This document shows, one piece after another, positions 22,295-33,670 of a stretch of DNA of 64,000 bases. Numbering within the stretch: position 1 is the stretch's first letter; each line of letters starts with the position of its first letter. Source of the stretch: Gigaspora margarita (Eukaryota; Glomeromycota; Glomeromycetes; Diversisporales; Gigasporaceae); contig WTPW01000017.1 of the NCBI GenBank assembly GCA_009809945.1, positions 495,526 through 559,525 on the forward strand. Direction: 5' to 3'. Both the position numbers and the translations under genes were made by a program. The notes beneath the pieces were generated by a model that was given only the letters and a program-made list of their open reading frames with translations, was not told the origin of the DNA and made no database searches.

Positions 22295-22302
22295 CTTTAG
22301 GG

Positions 22303-23440
22303 ACCAAACTACGCTGGGCTACCTGGGAACTCTACAGAACAGCCGGTACACATACTAAATATGATAATGGAAGAGGCCAAAGAGAAAAATAAGGAGGTAT
22401 GGATACTCCTACAAGACATGAAGAAAGCGTTTGACTCAGTACCGTTAGAAAGTCTAGAATTAGCACTCCAAAGAGTCAAACTGCCAGAGCATACAATAAA
22501 ATATGTCTAAATCTGTTCCACAAGAGGCAGCTTAAAATAATAACAGCCTATGGTCTAACTGAAGAAATAATAGCAGGAGATGGAATAGACCAAGGGGAGG
22601 TGATTTTCCCACTAATATGGCGGCTATTCTATGACCCCCTGCTAGAGAGAGTCCAAGAAGAAGAAAGGCTAGGCTATACAGTAATGCAACGTACAAGTAA
22701 AGAAATGTACTATAACAACATCACAAGCTTCCGACAGGCGGCGATAGCATATGCCGATAATACAACTTGGATTGCAAATAGTAAAGAGCAGTTGATAGAA
22801 ATAATAGCATTAGCAGAAAAATTTTTCTGAGCCAATGATATAGAAATAAATGGTTCCAAGTCAAAACTGGTAGTGATGAATACGAATACCAAGCCAGAAG
22901 CAAGAGAAGTAATCTTCAGAAAGAGTACTGTAAAAGAAGAGCCAAGAAATAAGATTGTAAAGTCGTTGAGAATTTGGCTCAATAGTAAAATGTGAGAAAA
23001 ACTAGTGAAAAGGAAAGCAAAAGGTATCGTTAGTCAGACAGTAAGAGACCTAAGGTATAAAAAAATGACATCAAGCCAGATTGCGTATATAAACAATATG
23101 GTAATAATTCCAAAATTGAGTTATATGCTACAGTTAACGAAGATGTCAGAAAGAGAGCTAAATGAGATACATCAGCCAATACTACGGTTAGCAAAACAAA
23201 AAAGTAATCTATTAAGAATATTAGAAAATTGTATAATGATGCACAAAGATCTTGGTAGCTGTAGAATGCTTCAGCAGGAGATAACAACGAAACAAATAAG
23301 TAGGCTGATGAATAGATTAAATAGATGGGATAGCCTTGGTCAGTTAACAAAGTTAAGAATAACCCAAGGTTGTCAGAGAGCAGGTATAATAGGTAATGTA
23401 TGGGTAGCAGACAGCCTACCATGCAATGAAGTATGCTAGC
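22303..23440 (+). pseudogene. LINE copy 3 RT, palm and thumb
   Basis: Resumes GPNYAGLPGNSTEQPVHI and continues through motif A (LLQDMKKAFDSVPLE, about 22400-22450). It goes on to AGDGIDQGEVIFPLIWRLFYDPLL (about 22575-22640) and the catalytic box AYADNTTW (about 22745-22770), where the second Asp of Y.DD is replaced by Asn. Thumb residues follow to 23440. Stops occur near 22508, 22830 and 22993. The same D-to-N change in the catalytic box is seen in copy 1, while copies 4 and 5 keep DD. Confidence 0.8.
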
Positions 23441-24139
23441 GTGACAACTTGGCCTGTCAAGTAATTATAAAAGGAAAAACCTGGGAATAAACATCTGAAC
23501 AGAAAGTAAGATATGGATGGTGCTCGGGCATAGCACTAGAATACAAGAACTCGTAAAAGAGCGACATGGAAGAAGAATAGTGCCAAAATAGGAGAAGCTG
23601 GCCTTATCTACGTAAACCAACTACTTGACTTAGATAGTGAAAAAATGATTACTTGGCAGCAATACAAAGGCTACTGAGGCTTGTCGAGTAAGGGTAAAAA
23701 GGCAGAATAGTTTAAAGACATAGAAGCGAAAGTCTTAAAATTGCCAGATAGTAGAGAGGTGAAGGAGCTCTTTAAACACGGAAGCAATAATACCCAAGCC
23801 CTGAAAGTAGAGTGAGAGAAAATCTTGAAAGATAAGAGAAGAAAGGAGTGGATAGTATACGGTCCACAAGAAGGAGAGAAGAAGGTGGGTAAAGTAATAA
23901 AAAAAGAAAAAAGAGAAATACTAGTAGAGCACTGGCAGACTCGGTACGTAGATAAGGAAATAGCAACAGAGATTAGAATATGCGAAGGCTGCGCATAAAT
24001 AGGTGACAGAATAGTAGAAAGCAATGAGTATTGTCAATATTGGATTAGTTCGAACAGCGAAATAAAGGTAATACCAGAGGCATTATTAGAGAAGAGGGAA
24101 AACAAGATAAAAACTTCGTTAGATCAACTAGAAGAAAAG
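23441..24139 (+). pseudogene. LINE copy 3 connection region
   Basis: Coding sense is legible across stops: AGLIYVNQLLDLDSEKMITWQQ, VLKLPDSREVKELF, DKRRKEWIVYGP, VEHWQTRYVDKEIA and RICEGCA with a probable zinc pair. The layout matches the 308-residue connection segment of copy 2. It links RT to RNase H. Minus-strand frames here are shadows. Confidence 0.55.
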
Positions 24140-24874
24140 ATGAAGACAAAAGAGTGGAAAGTGGATAAAAGAGAAATCAGAAGCCTAGAGATATTAGCAG
24201 AACTAGAAGTAGAGATGGTCAAAAGACAAAGAATAAGGAAAAATGTGGAGGAGGAGATAGTATTGATATTAGAAAGGAATAAGAGAAGAGACAATGAGAA
24301 ATACGTAATATACACAGATGGTGCAGTTAAATTGAAGCCAAAGGAAGGTGTAATACGAAGAAACATGGGTCTCAGATGGGTGCAAACAAATACAGCACAA
24401 GACTGGTCAGAAGAAGAAATAACTTTCAGACTAGAAGGATGGCCAAGCTCGACTCTAGCAGAATTAGTGGCAATATGGGCTGCCCTGCTAACTATACCAC
24501 TTAAAAAACAGGAAGAAATATACACAGACAGTGAGACAGCAATCAGAAATATAAGAAAAGGCTTACAGAATACGGAGAAAAGCAAGATCCTGAAAATGGA
24601 AAATGTGATATGGATAATGAAAATTGTAGACCTCTGCAGAATCAAAAATTTGAGAATAGCGCTGTTCAAAGTCAAGAGCCACAGCAAGGATAAATGGAAT
24701 GATCGAGCAGATGCTCTTGCAAAAAAAAGCATGTTAAACAAAAAGATAATATACACTGAAGAGGTTAGATGCAAAGAAATAGAATTTTGCTTGAAATGGG
24801 GAAATAAAAGAATCGAAATTCCGACATGTCTACTATGTAAACTAGTAATAAATGCTAGAGTAAGAGCAGAGTAG
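24140..24874 (+). CDS. LINE copy 3 RNase H, open frame
   Basis: An open frame of 244 codons. After a charged lead of about 60 residues the RNase H fold runs YVIYTDGAV (first Asp), AELVAIWAALL (Glu), IYTDSETAI (second Asp) and KVKSHSKDKWNDRADALAKK (His and last Asp). All four acidic positions and the His are kept, so this is the best-preserved domain of the copy. It would degrade the RNA strand of the RNA-DNA hybrid. Presence of RNase H places these LINEs with the I/Tad-like groups. It is part of ORF2, not a separate gene; the apparent start is internal. Confidence 0.75.
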   Translation: MKTKEWKVDKREIRSLEILAELEVEMVKRQRIRKNVEEEIVLILERNKRRDNEKYVIYTDGAVKLKPKEGVIRRNMGLRWVQTNTAQDWSEEEITFRLEGWPSSTLAELVAIWAALLTIPLKKQEEIYTDSETAIRNIRKGLQNTEKSKILKMENVIWIMKIVDLCRIKNLRIALFKVKSHSKDKWNDRADALAKKSMLNKKIIYTEEVRCKEIEFCLKWGNKRIEIPTCLLCKLVINARVRAE

Positions 24875-25440
24875 CGAGAAACAAGAGCAATCAAGAGCCT
24901 TGAACCTGGGACAGAGACCACATCGTACAACTGGGCATACTTCTGGAAGATAATGAATACCTCAAAAGGTGTGCACTGTAATACAAGAAGGATAAGCGCA
25001 AGAAGGAGTGCACTGATAAAGTGCATAATGGAGAAGCTTCCGACATTGGAAGAACTCAACAAAAGAAGACCAGATATTTATACGATGGCAGAGTGCCAAG
25101 TATGTCTAGATAAGGTTAAAGAAACACAGTCGCATTTGGCATCGTGCAAAGAGCAGACAAGTCTGTAGAAAAAAATACAGAAAGTAACTATTGCAATGGC
25201 ATGGAAGGGACTAGAAGAAGAAGAAAGGTCCAAGTTCCACTGTACGTACTATACATGGCTCTATACGGAAAATCAGAATCAGAAGAGGTTGCAACAAGAG
25301 AAGCACTTATCAAAGGCTTAATCCCAGAAGATACACATACAAGGTTGACGCATTTATTAAAGATGAAGTCAAGAAAAAAATTTGTAAGTACAGTGTTAAG
25401 GACAGCCTGGAACACCTTCTATGAACAAGTATGGTGAATA
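24875..25440 (+). pseudogene. LINE copy 3 C-terminal zinc knuckle
   Basis: Begins after a TAG at 24874 and continues RSALIKCIMEKLPTLEEL, RRPDIYTMAECQVCLDKVKETQSHLASC (about 25060-25150), a C-x2-C..H-x4-C knuckle. A shift follows, then MALYGKSESEEVATREALIKG and a final LRTAWNTFYEQVW ending at TGA 25437. Copies 2 and 5 carry the same knuckle (PNCILCK..HLTEC and DKCIICKKK..HLVSC). Confidence 0.65.
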
Positions 25441-25850
25441 CGATATGGAAAAGTTAATGAATGGGAAAGAAAGAAAAAGATAACGGGAAAAATAAAGAGA
25501 AGAATAAAAGAGAGAAAGAAGCCAGTCGCCGATAGAAGACTAAATCAACAGTGGAGGAAAGAAAAAAGAAGACAGCTAGAAGAGAAAGAAGAAAGTGTGA
25601 AAAAAGAAGCAATGAAGACAATAGTAGGGCTTGTCGTGGAAGGGGGAAGACCCTTCTACTATGGACTTTAAGTAGTCAAATGAGCAGTCTATCTCAATTC
25701 GAGATAGTGCGGCAGGTTGCACTTAGGTACCGTCTGGGTGGCCGGGTGATGCTGAACTTAAGTATTAGGTAGTTCTATGTAGTTACAAATGTAATTTCAA
25801 GAATCTTAATAAATTATTAGCATGACTGCTTAAGGTTTAAAAAAAAAAAT
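25441..25850 (+). other. LINE copy 3 basic tail and 3' UTR
   Basis: A very basic Arg/Lys segment (about 25445-25640) is followed by a GC-richer block (25640-25770) with a short inverted repeat GGAAGACCCTTC. It ends with AATAAATT near 25810, a poly-A of about ten bases at 25838 and AAT steps. This is the usual LINE end. Confidence 0.55.
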
Positions 25851-26830
25851 AATAATAATATATATAATAATATATAGAATTAGAAATGTATTTGTCAGTA
25901 AAAATAAAAAATTACAATAATCAACAAAATATCGCCTATTTTTATGTTTAAAAAATAAATTAATAAAGTCAGATAAATTTCATCGTGAAATAAATAAAAT
26001 TATGTGATAATCAGTATCTATCATCAATTATTAGTCAAAAATTTAGATCATACAAATTAATTAATAATATTGTATTTATATCATCTAATAATATATATAA
26101 TAATATATATAATTAGAAATGTAACAGTTAGTGAAAATAGAAAATTACAATAATCAACAAAATATCAGTCTAAAATTTAGATCATATATGTTAATTAATA
26201 ATATTGTATTTATATCATCTAATAACAGATAATATGTAAATACACAGCATTATATGTCCAGAGCCAATATTTAATATATACACAATATATTATATTTAAT
26301 ATCAATATAGCTAAAGTTGATTATTGTTTTTGTCAATCAGTTGAATATGATTGGTTGTATATCACATGATGTGACAAGACAGACAAACATTTGTTGATCA
26401 AACCCTTTCATAAAAATAGAGAGTCCTCTGCTTCGCTCTGGACTATTAATATATATAATCAGAAATATATCAGTCAGTAAAATAGAAAATTACAATAATC
26501 AACAAAATATTGGCCTATTTAAGTTTAAAAAAATAAATTAATAAAATCAGATAAATTTCATCATGAAATAAATAAAATCATGAGATAATCAGTATATATC
26601 ATCAATTATTAGTCTAAAATTTAGATCATATATGTTAATTAATAATATTGTATTTATATCATCTAATAATATATATAATAATATATATAATCAGAATGTA
26701 TCAGTCAGTGTAAATAGAAAATTACAATAATCAACAAAATATTAGTCTAAAATTTAGATCATACATGTTAATTAATAATATCATATTTATATCATCTAAT
26801 AATGTTTATAATCAGAAATATATCATTAGG
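25851..26830. repeat. AT-rich repeat array, four partial units
   Basis: Blocks of the form AATAATATATATAAT, GAAATGTA.CAGT, AAATTACAATAATCAACAAA, then AATTTAGATCATA and TTAATTAATAATATTGTATT recur at about 25860, 26100, 26455 and 26690. Two units are long (about 230 bp) and two short (about 105 bp). The array is broken at about 26258-26444 by a piece bounded by GTCCAGAGC and GCTCTGGAC, a possible small MITE. No coding sense. Confidence 0.6.
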
Positions 26831-27089
26831 CTAATTATTGTTGATTATATTAACATACATATATCTTCTTTTATTTGGATTAATTTTAAAATTTAATATA
26901 ATTATCAATCTATTGGCCCATGATATTAGGCCAATATATTATGATTATATTAGCTAGTAAATAATCTTATATCTGATTTAATAATGTTTGTTTTTATATT
27001 TATTGCCTAATATTATTCTATTATATTAAAAAATTTTGACCCATGTTAAGTAAAGGAAAAAATAAGAATATATATAACTATTAACATTA
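26831..27089. other. AT-rich spacer
   Basis: No gene or element seen, only TATTAGGCCAATAT-type short repeats. Confidence 0.4.
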
Positions 27090-27243
27090 GGGGAGTGACA
27101 AAAATCAGGTGATTTTTTAGGGGGGGAGAGGGGGTAAAAAATGTTAAAATTATATATAAGAACCTGACCAAATCTATATTAAAGAGAGGGGGAGGGGGAT
27201 AGGCCTCTAATAAAAAATAATCAGGTGATTAATGACACTGCCC
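27090..27243. mobile_element. PIF/Harbinger-like MITE, 154 bp
   Basis: Starts GGGGAGTGAC and ends GACACTGCCC, with TTA on both sides (27087-27089, 27244-27246). The terminal repeats extend about 34 bp with mismatches and include AATCAGGTGATT near both ends. G-rich runs fill the centre. TTA duplications with GGG ends are typical of PIF/Harbinger MITEs. Confidence 0.55.
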
Positions 27244-27246
27244 TTA

Positions 27247-28119
27247 TTAATTAAAAGTAATTAAATTTTTAGGCTATGCTTAATTGCTAGTAAAATGCAT
27301 AGAAACAAAGTACTGCTTGTGTGATTACCCAGATTAAAAATTGAAATCATTTACTATATAATATTGTTCTATAGCTAATTATGTTGGTCATAGGTTAAAA
27401 TTATATTAATTCTATCTAAGAAATTAACTCATTATGCTATATGAAAAATTTTAGTTCTAATATGGATAGGATTTTTTTTCTTGAAATTATAGTTAGTAAA
27501 TGAAAGAATTATAATATCAAATTGTAGCTAGAATGAATAACTAGTGCATATTGCAAAAGGAATAAACTTATTCTATTAATTTATAGTTGAACCTCTCAAA
27601 ACTGATCCTATCAACACCAATAACCTGTCAAATTTGATAAAAAATTACTGTAATTTACTAAGTTTGTTTCTGCTATATAAATCTAAATACAGTAGTTGTA
27701 CCCAATAAAGAATTTCTGAGAAAATTTTTTTGTTCTTTGAGAACTTAAATTTGTTATTTTATGTTTTCACAAAAAATTTAGTGTGCATTATAATAATTTT
27801 TTTTAAAAATAAAAATTTTAAAATTATATAATATTTATAAAAATAAATTTATTTATTATAATTTTTAAAATTAAAATTGCATTTACTAATGAATAAACTA
27901 TAATTAAAAATTGGATAATTAGCCCAAAATTATAAGCTTGTTAAAAAATTAAATTTTTTTTATAAAAAGAACCATTAACTTGATTATTAAAAGATAATTA
28001 AGCAATCTAAATTTCTAATTCTAGTAAGTTCCATTACTAGATAGATTTAGTTTTATAATAATTACTGTAAAAATTCTATTATTGTATTTACCAATACCAT
28101 ATATTGCTAAAAAAAATAA
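27247..28119. other. AT-rich intergenic region
   Basis: No gene. A 30-bp segment at about 27622-27653 (ATAACCTGTCAAATTTGATA) recurs inverted at about 29017-29045. This hints at ends of a larger decayed element around the hairpin at 28120, but the outer boundaries cannot be set. Confidence 0.35.
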
Positions 28120-28652
28120 GCTATCTTTGAAAATAAGCTACTCTTCTCTTTTGGTCAAGAAACATAAAAACATCTTTGACCCAAAAATAAGCTACCCCAT
28201 GATTGACAAAAGTTGCTACATAGTAAAGTCCAAATTTTACTAAGCTAGTCGATTAAAATCACCTAAGTAAACTTATTCAGTAGATCAAAATACGCATATC
28301 CTGAAAATCACTACGAAATTGAAGAACTTTTTATTAATTGGATTTTAATTTTTACATTCAACAAAGAGACTAAAATTTTATTAACAAAATATATTTGTTG
28401 AATGTAAAAATTAAAAGTCAAATAATAAAAAGTATTACTATTTTGATAAAACTTTCAGAATAGGTGTTGTTTAGTCTTCTAAATAAGTTTACTTAAGCAC
28501 CAATAATCGTTCTATATAGTAGAATTTAGACTTTACTATATAATGACTATTGGCGATTGACCAAAAATCGATTTTATTCAAAAATTAGCTACCCCAGATT
28601 TTTCGTGTCCAAAATCGTCCAGAAAAGGTAACTTATTTTCAGAAATATAGGT
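28120..28652. mobile_element. Hairpin element, about 530 bp
   Basis: The ends TTTGAAAATAAGCTAC (about 28124) and GTAACTTATTTTCAGAAA (about 28628-28645) are inverted copies. Inside, GCTACATAGTAAAGTC and its inverted partner GACTTTACTATATA, plus AACAAATATA around 28390, show that the whole unit folds on itself. The same module, diverged, forms each arm of the palindrome at 36186-37692. No coding frame. Confidence 0.6.
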
Positions 28653-29084
28653 AATAAACATATATATAATATTAATATACTATTGGCTAATTATATTCAT
28701 ATAATACTAGTAACAATCACTAGTGGCAATAGATAGCAAACTTTTAATTTTATATATATCTTATGAGAACATAAATTATAAATTTTATGTTTTTAGTTTG
28801 TTCTCAATTGAGAACATGATTTCTAAATGCAGTGTTCTTAAATTTTTTTGAATGTTCTTGAGAACATTGAGAACATAAATATTTTTCACTGGTTGTACCT
28901 CACAAAATTGGTATGCATGGTAGACAGTTTTGTATCAGTATCAAAGGTTATTGAATTTGAAATCATTATAAACTATTAGGTTCATATTGGCTTGATAGTT
29001 TAATTTATAAGATTTGAAGGTTATCAGATTTGACAGGTTATTGGTTTTGACTAATGATGCCTGACCAAATTATTTTTGTGATTA
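28653..29084. other. AT-rich spacer with TTGAGAACAT repeats
   Basis: Several copies of GTTCTCA/TGAGAAC near 28755-28885 in both orientations. No gene seen. Confidence 0.35.
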
Positions 29085-29250
29085 CAAATGATGTCATCAT
29101 GGTTTCATCATGATGAAACCTTAACAATTGATAAAACCCCTGATGATTGATGAAACTTATGATAAATTGACAAAACCTATGATGAATTGATGAAATCTAT
29201 GACATATTAATAAAACTCTTAACAAAGTCTCTAATGATTGATGAAACATT
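29085..29250. repeat. Minisatellite of GATGATTGATGAAACC-like units
   Basis: Roughly 20-26-bp units built on TGATGAATTGATGAAACCTA repeat about six times with drift. No coding role apparent. Confidence 0.6.
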
Positions 29251-30507
29251 GGCAACTGATTCAGCTAGTAATTGAACAACAAGCTTCTATATAATGATCT
29301 TTAGATACACTAAGCCTTAAATTGTTTCAAAAAATAATATTTCTTTATAAGGTTTCATTGGCTTTTTTCTTTTTTTTTCTTTCATACATTCAAATATATA
29401 TTAGTTTGATCTGAAATAGTCAAAATTTGAGTACACATTTATTTTCGTTGATTCTGAATCAGCCTGACCTATGTGTGAAAGAAGAAAGAAACATAAAAAT
29501 ACTTTAAAATTAATATTTAGATTAATCTTGTGCTTCTATCTTTATATGCTTTGTTTATTTACAAAATTTAATTTCTTTTTTTGATTTGTTATTCATAAAT
29601 AAGTAAAATCACAATGGATAATAATAATAATGTAATAGATATCTTAATTGTCTGGAGCAAAGCAGAGAACTTTAATAGAAGAGCAGGGACACAAAAAATA
29701 TTGATATATATTGATCAATATAAATCGATATTTTTAGGCCAAATCATAGAGAAATCAATATTTTTACAATTTTTATACAGTATAACTACACCACTTCAGG
29801 CAAAATTAAAAGTATAATTTAGCAGGGCAATATGAATTTGGCCAATCTAAACTTTAGCAGATTTTGGAAATATAGACAATCAATGCTAATCCATTATTTA
29901 ATATTGTACAAAATTTTAAATTCTTATTGGTCAATCATGGGCATATTGATATAAATCGATATTTTTGATCAAATTGATATAAATTTTTGCTAAATCAAAT
30001 CAAGGAGTAATAGACCAGATTTTGTGTATTATTATTTTTAGTGATATCATTTATTTATTGCCTAATAAAAAACAATAAATCAACCCAGATCAGCCTAAAA
30101 TAAACAGTAATAGAGGTTTTCAAAACAGGCTATGGGGCTCTGGACAAACAATGTCATGCATTAACCAAGTAAGTAGCTGCATGATACTGTTAAGCAAAAC
30201 CAGAAACATACAGTACGGGACAGCCAGTATTTAAAATAGAAATTTTAATTTACTGGTACATGTACCTGTTATATAAAAAAATACTGGTTCAAAACAAAAA
30301 CCTGCAAAAAATTTTTATATATAGTAAGTTAATTTGCATTAGTAGAAAATGATTATCAAATCATTGGGTGCATGTGTATATATGCCTGGTTATTTCAAAA
30401 ATTCTGGATCATGCACTGTTTGTTGCACCAGCCCAATTTTAAAATACCAGTATATGCAATATTAAAAATAGTAGATCCAGATTTTTATCATGCTATTTTA
30501 TACACTA
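29251..30507. other. Intergenic, one weak 67-codon frame
   Basis: Mostly AT-rich sequence. A 67-codon ATG frame at 29614-29817 (starting MDNNNNVIDILIVWSKAENF) has a plausible start, but its downstream half is low-complexity and no family is recognised. A second 69-codon frame at 30372-30581 runs into the MITE and is probably chance. Confidence 0.3.
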
Positions 30508-30937
30508 GGGACAGCAAGAAGCATCCAAGTTTTTTTGGAACGCCAAATTTAGGTTATATAACACAACTTATGATTGGCTAATTTTATTAAAACACCAAAT
30601 TTGGGTTATGTAATACAACTTCTGATTGGCTAATTTTTATTAAGGCACCAAAATTGATTTTTTAATAATGAGTATTAACCAATAATATCATTTGCATGTG
30701 ACTATCATTAATATGATTGTGTAATTTCTTTGAACCAAATTTCTGTTTTACTATTAAAATTACCAAACTTTGATCTCTTATAACTTTTGTAAAAAGCAAA
30801 TTATTAAAAATCTGTCTTTTATATTTGTAGATTAGGTTATAAATAATAATTTGTAAGAGGAATTTTTAAAATAATATTTGTTATGAAGTTATAAGACTTT
30901 AAACAACTGCAAAAAAATTGAATGTTTCTTGCTGTCC
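30508..30937. mobile_element. TA-flanked MITE, 430 bp
   Basis: Starts GGGACAGCAAGAAGCAT and ends in the inverted form GTTTCTTGCTGTCC, with TA on both sides (30506-30507, 30938-30939). The left half holds a tandem pair of about 60 bp (CACCAAATTTGGGTTATGTA type, 30534-30655). A TA duplication suggests a Tc1/mariner-type mover. No coding frame. Confidence 0.6.
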
Positions 30938-30939
30938 TA

Positions 30940-31219
30940 TACTATAGCTTATGAATTACTATAGCTTAGTCAGATAATACAAATATTTTTTTAATTTGAT
31001 AATTATCAGAAAACTAATGATAATTATTTATAAGAAATTGGGTATGCAACATGAAATTTGTTCATTCAGAGTAAATAATTGGCTAATATGTGCTACTCAG
31101 GTACATTAAAGCCAATTATTTAATACACAGAACAAATTTAGTGATATTTATTATGGATAGGCAAAGTAATTTTATAAATAATAATGTTCTATGAATTATT
31201 ACTTAATATTAAAAAATAT
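30940..31219. other. AT-rich spacer
   Basis: Nothing recognised. Confidence 0.3.
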
Positions 31220-31229
31220 TGAATAATTA

Positions 31230-31842
31230 ATATTATTTTTCTTGTTGTTGTTAAGGTGAGGTTTTGCCTCTATCTTTATTGATAAACTGTGTGAGATTTC
31301 TCTTGTGGTTTTTCAATATTACACAAATATTTAATACAGTTTATATTACAAGAGTTGAGACTTAGACTATAGACAAAATTAAATTATCCAATCTAAACCT
31401 ACTAGAGTAGTTAAAACTCATCTAGATTTGGATGTGAAGTATAGAGTTAGTATTTGTACTATATTTAATCCATTAATAGGGCCAGATCTCAATTTTTCAA
31501 AGTGCTTAGCCAATAGGTGAGCATGTATTTGTATCTTCATCATGCAACTGGTCAGGAAGACCACAAATACAACTATAAGTATAGTAATTTCTAGTATGTT
31601 TATATATAGAAGTGTGTGGATTTAGAAGAATATTAGAAATTGAACCAGAATTTTGAGAGGTTTTCCATTGGATAAGTTTAGCACAGTATAGTTTCCAGAG
31701 TTGTTCATAAGTATTATAAGAGATATTTAAAAAAATTTTAATAGCAGTATTGGAAGCTATCTTGTAAGATGAATATTAAGATATAGTATTAATTAGTAAA
31801 AGTAGAATAAAGCTATGGATAGTAGTTATAAATGAAGAAGTA
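31230..31842 (-). mobile_element. LINE fragment, 3' end only
   Basis: The plus strand begins TTAAGGTGAGGTTTTGCCTC (31253), which matches the end of LINE copy 4 (TTAAGGTGAGGTTTTGTCTC at 34025). On the minus strand the coding tail reads WKLYCAKLIQWK and YYTYSCICGLPDQL, against WKPYCSKL and YTYSCICGLSGQQ in copy 4. TGAATAATTA occurs at 31220-31229 and 31843-31852, a possible 10-bp target duplication, although it is AT-rich. It is a 5'-truncated insertion of the copy 1/4 subfamily. Confidence 0.7.
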
Positions 31843-31852
31843 TGAATAATTA

Positions 31853-32219
31853 TGAAATTCAATTACTTATTACATATTATATAAAATACATAATAACAGT
31901 CAGAGACAAGATATTAAAATTGAGATCGAATGAAAAATTTTGCTAAAAATAAAATTATTGAGAAATTACTTACAATTACTTATTAAAATATTAAGTAATA
32001 TTAAGTAATAATATTTAACTAGCTTTGTTCAACACATGATCTAATATCAATATTATTGTGCAATTTCTGATCCTGCTTTCAAGTTGTGGTTGGCTAATTG
32101 AGTTTTAAATAAGTTGTTATTATTACAAAAGAACATACAGAAAATAACAAAAAAAAATCTATCATAAAAGTTTGCATGATAAATATAAGTATGGTAGTAC
32201 CCTGAACAATCTATGTAAT
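31853..32219. other. AT-rich spacer
   Basis: No gene seen. Confidence 0.3.
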
Positions 32220-32830
32220 GTCATATTTGAAAAATTGCTAACGGAAGAGCATTTTTTAAAAAGGTTATATTTGAAAAGTAGGTATTGGATAAAAAGGTTA
32301 TATTTGAAAATGGGTAATGGGCAAAATAAGTATATTTGAAAGAATGGTAACAGGTAATTTTTTTAAATATTATATTTGAAAAGTGGTAATGGAAATGGTA
32401 AGTGTTGGTTTCGCAGGTTTTNNNNNNNNNNNNNNNNNNNNNNNNNNNNNNNNNNNNNNNNNNNNNNNNNNNNNNNNNNNNNNNNNNNNNNNNNNNNNNN
32501 NNNNNNNNNNNNNNNNNNNNNNNNNNNNNNNNNNNNNNNNNNNNNNNNNNNNNNNNNNNNNNNNNNNNNNNNNNNNNNNNNNNNNNNNNNNNNNNNNNNN
32601 NNNNNNNNNNNNNNNNNNNNNNNNNNNNNNNNNNNNNNNNNNNNNNNNNNNNNNNNNNNNNNNNNNTTTTTTTTTTTGAAAGCTTACATTTTGAAAATTG
32701 GTAACCGATACTAAAGTTGGTACCTGATATTTGAAATGTAGCTAATATATACCAAAGTAGAACCACTAACAAAAAAATTTTTACTATGTTCCTCAAATAT
32801 AACCTCTCATAGATTATTTGGGGTCCTAGT
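32220..32830. repeat. Degenerate tandem repeat around an assembly gap
   Basis: Units of TATATTTGAAAA.TGGTAA.. (about 45-50 bp) recur at 32222, 32266, 32310, 32332 and 32380, then past the gap near 32680 and 32728. N bases occupy 32422-32666. The gap is probably where the assembler failed in a longer array. Frames spanning the N run are meaningless. Confidence 0.65.
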
Positions 32831-33670
32831 ATGGTCATATAATTATATTAATAGATACGTCAATTGGGATTCAAACAATATTTGAGATTCATTCAGTTTT
32901 GCTGTAACCATAATCATAACTTGTTACATATTATATGGTTTACTAAAATAGTTATGCCTGTATTACTAGAACTTAATGCATATAACCTTTTTGTATTATA
33001 TCTATCAAAAGATAATGTGAAATAAACACTCACAAATAAATCATACTATGTCTTTTATACTTTTAAATTGAAGCTTATACTGCTACAATATTTACTTACT
33101 TGTGGTTACATAGAATGGTAATCAAACAGTTAATAACTTAAACGGTAAGTCATTTTAAAACAAACAATATCAAATTTGGTTTTAAAATTTTTTGCACCAA
33201 TATTAATTTGTACAACAAAAAATGTCAAAATAGAAGCATCATAATACAATTAAATCACAGAAAAGACCATCCAATCAGATCCTTGAATTTGAATACACAC
33301 TTTTACTTGTTACTTAATTATGCACTTTGTTGCACTTTGTTTCTGATAAAATTCTAATAATAAAGAACTAACCCAAATATATTATATAGAAATTGTGAGA
33401 TTTTATCAAACTTGGTTACAAAGCACATAATATTCATATCTTTATATAGAAAAAATATTGTTAAATTTTTATAGCATGTTAGTGATCCTCTTATTTTATT
33501 ATTTTAATATATACAGTAATAATAATCAAAATTTATTTTCTTCTTTATTAATATTATATACTAAATTTATATAAAGTTATTATTATGATAAATAAAGGAA
33601 TTCAATAAAAAAATCATATCCTTGAGCACATAATTTATTTAAATTTATTATTATAATAAGGACTTAATTA
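32831..33670. other. AT-rich intergenic region
   Basis: No coding frame, RNA gene or element ends recognised. Confidence 0.4.

Larger units (their letters stand above)
17050..25850 (+). mobile_element. LINE copy 3, long, with two nested insertions
   Basis: A plus-strand LINE with all expected parts: two ORF1 segments (17234-18879), EEP endonuclease (19105-19926), linker and RT (19945-23440), connection (23441-24139), RNase H (24140-24874), CCHC knuckle (near 25100) and a 3' UTR ending in about ten A bases then AAT steps (25838-25860). RT is interrupted by a solo LTR and a hAT-like element. The coding strand is purine-rich. Scattered stops show decay. The 5' boundary near 17050 is approximate and no target duplication was identified. 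Confidence 0.85.

Noticed and set aside
24124..25062. 312-codon minus-strand frame
   Set aside because: It lies opposite the RNase H and knuckle of LINE copy 3, which carry full motifs on the plus strand, so the minus frame is a shadow.
27590..29065. A single 1.4-kb element bounded by AACCTGTCAAATTTGATA and its inverse
   Set aside because: Only about 30 bp match in inverted form and no flank duplication was found, so it is mentioned only as a hint.
29614..29817. 67-codon frame with an ATG
   Set aside because: Kept only as a note in the spacer. No family, AT-driven composition, and isolated position.
32221..32838. Frames of 98-205 codons running through N bases
   Set aside because: Unknown bases translate as X and create false openness across the assembly gap.
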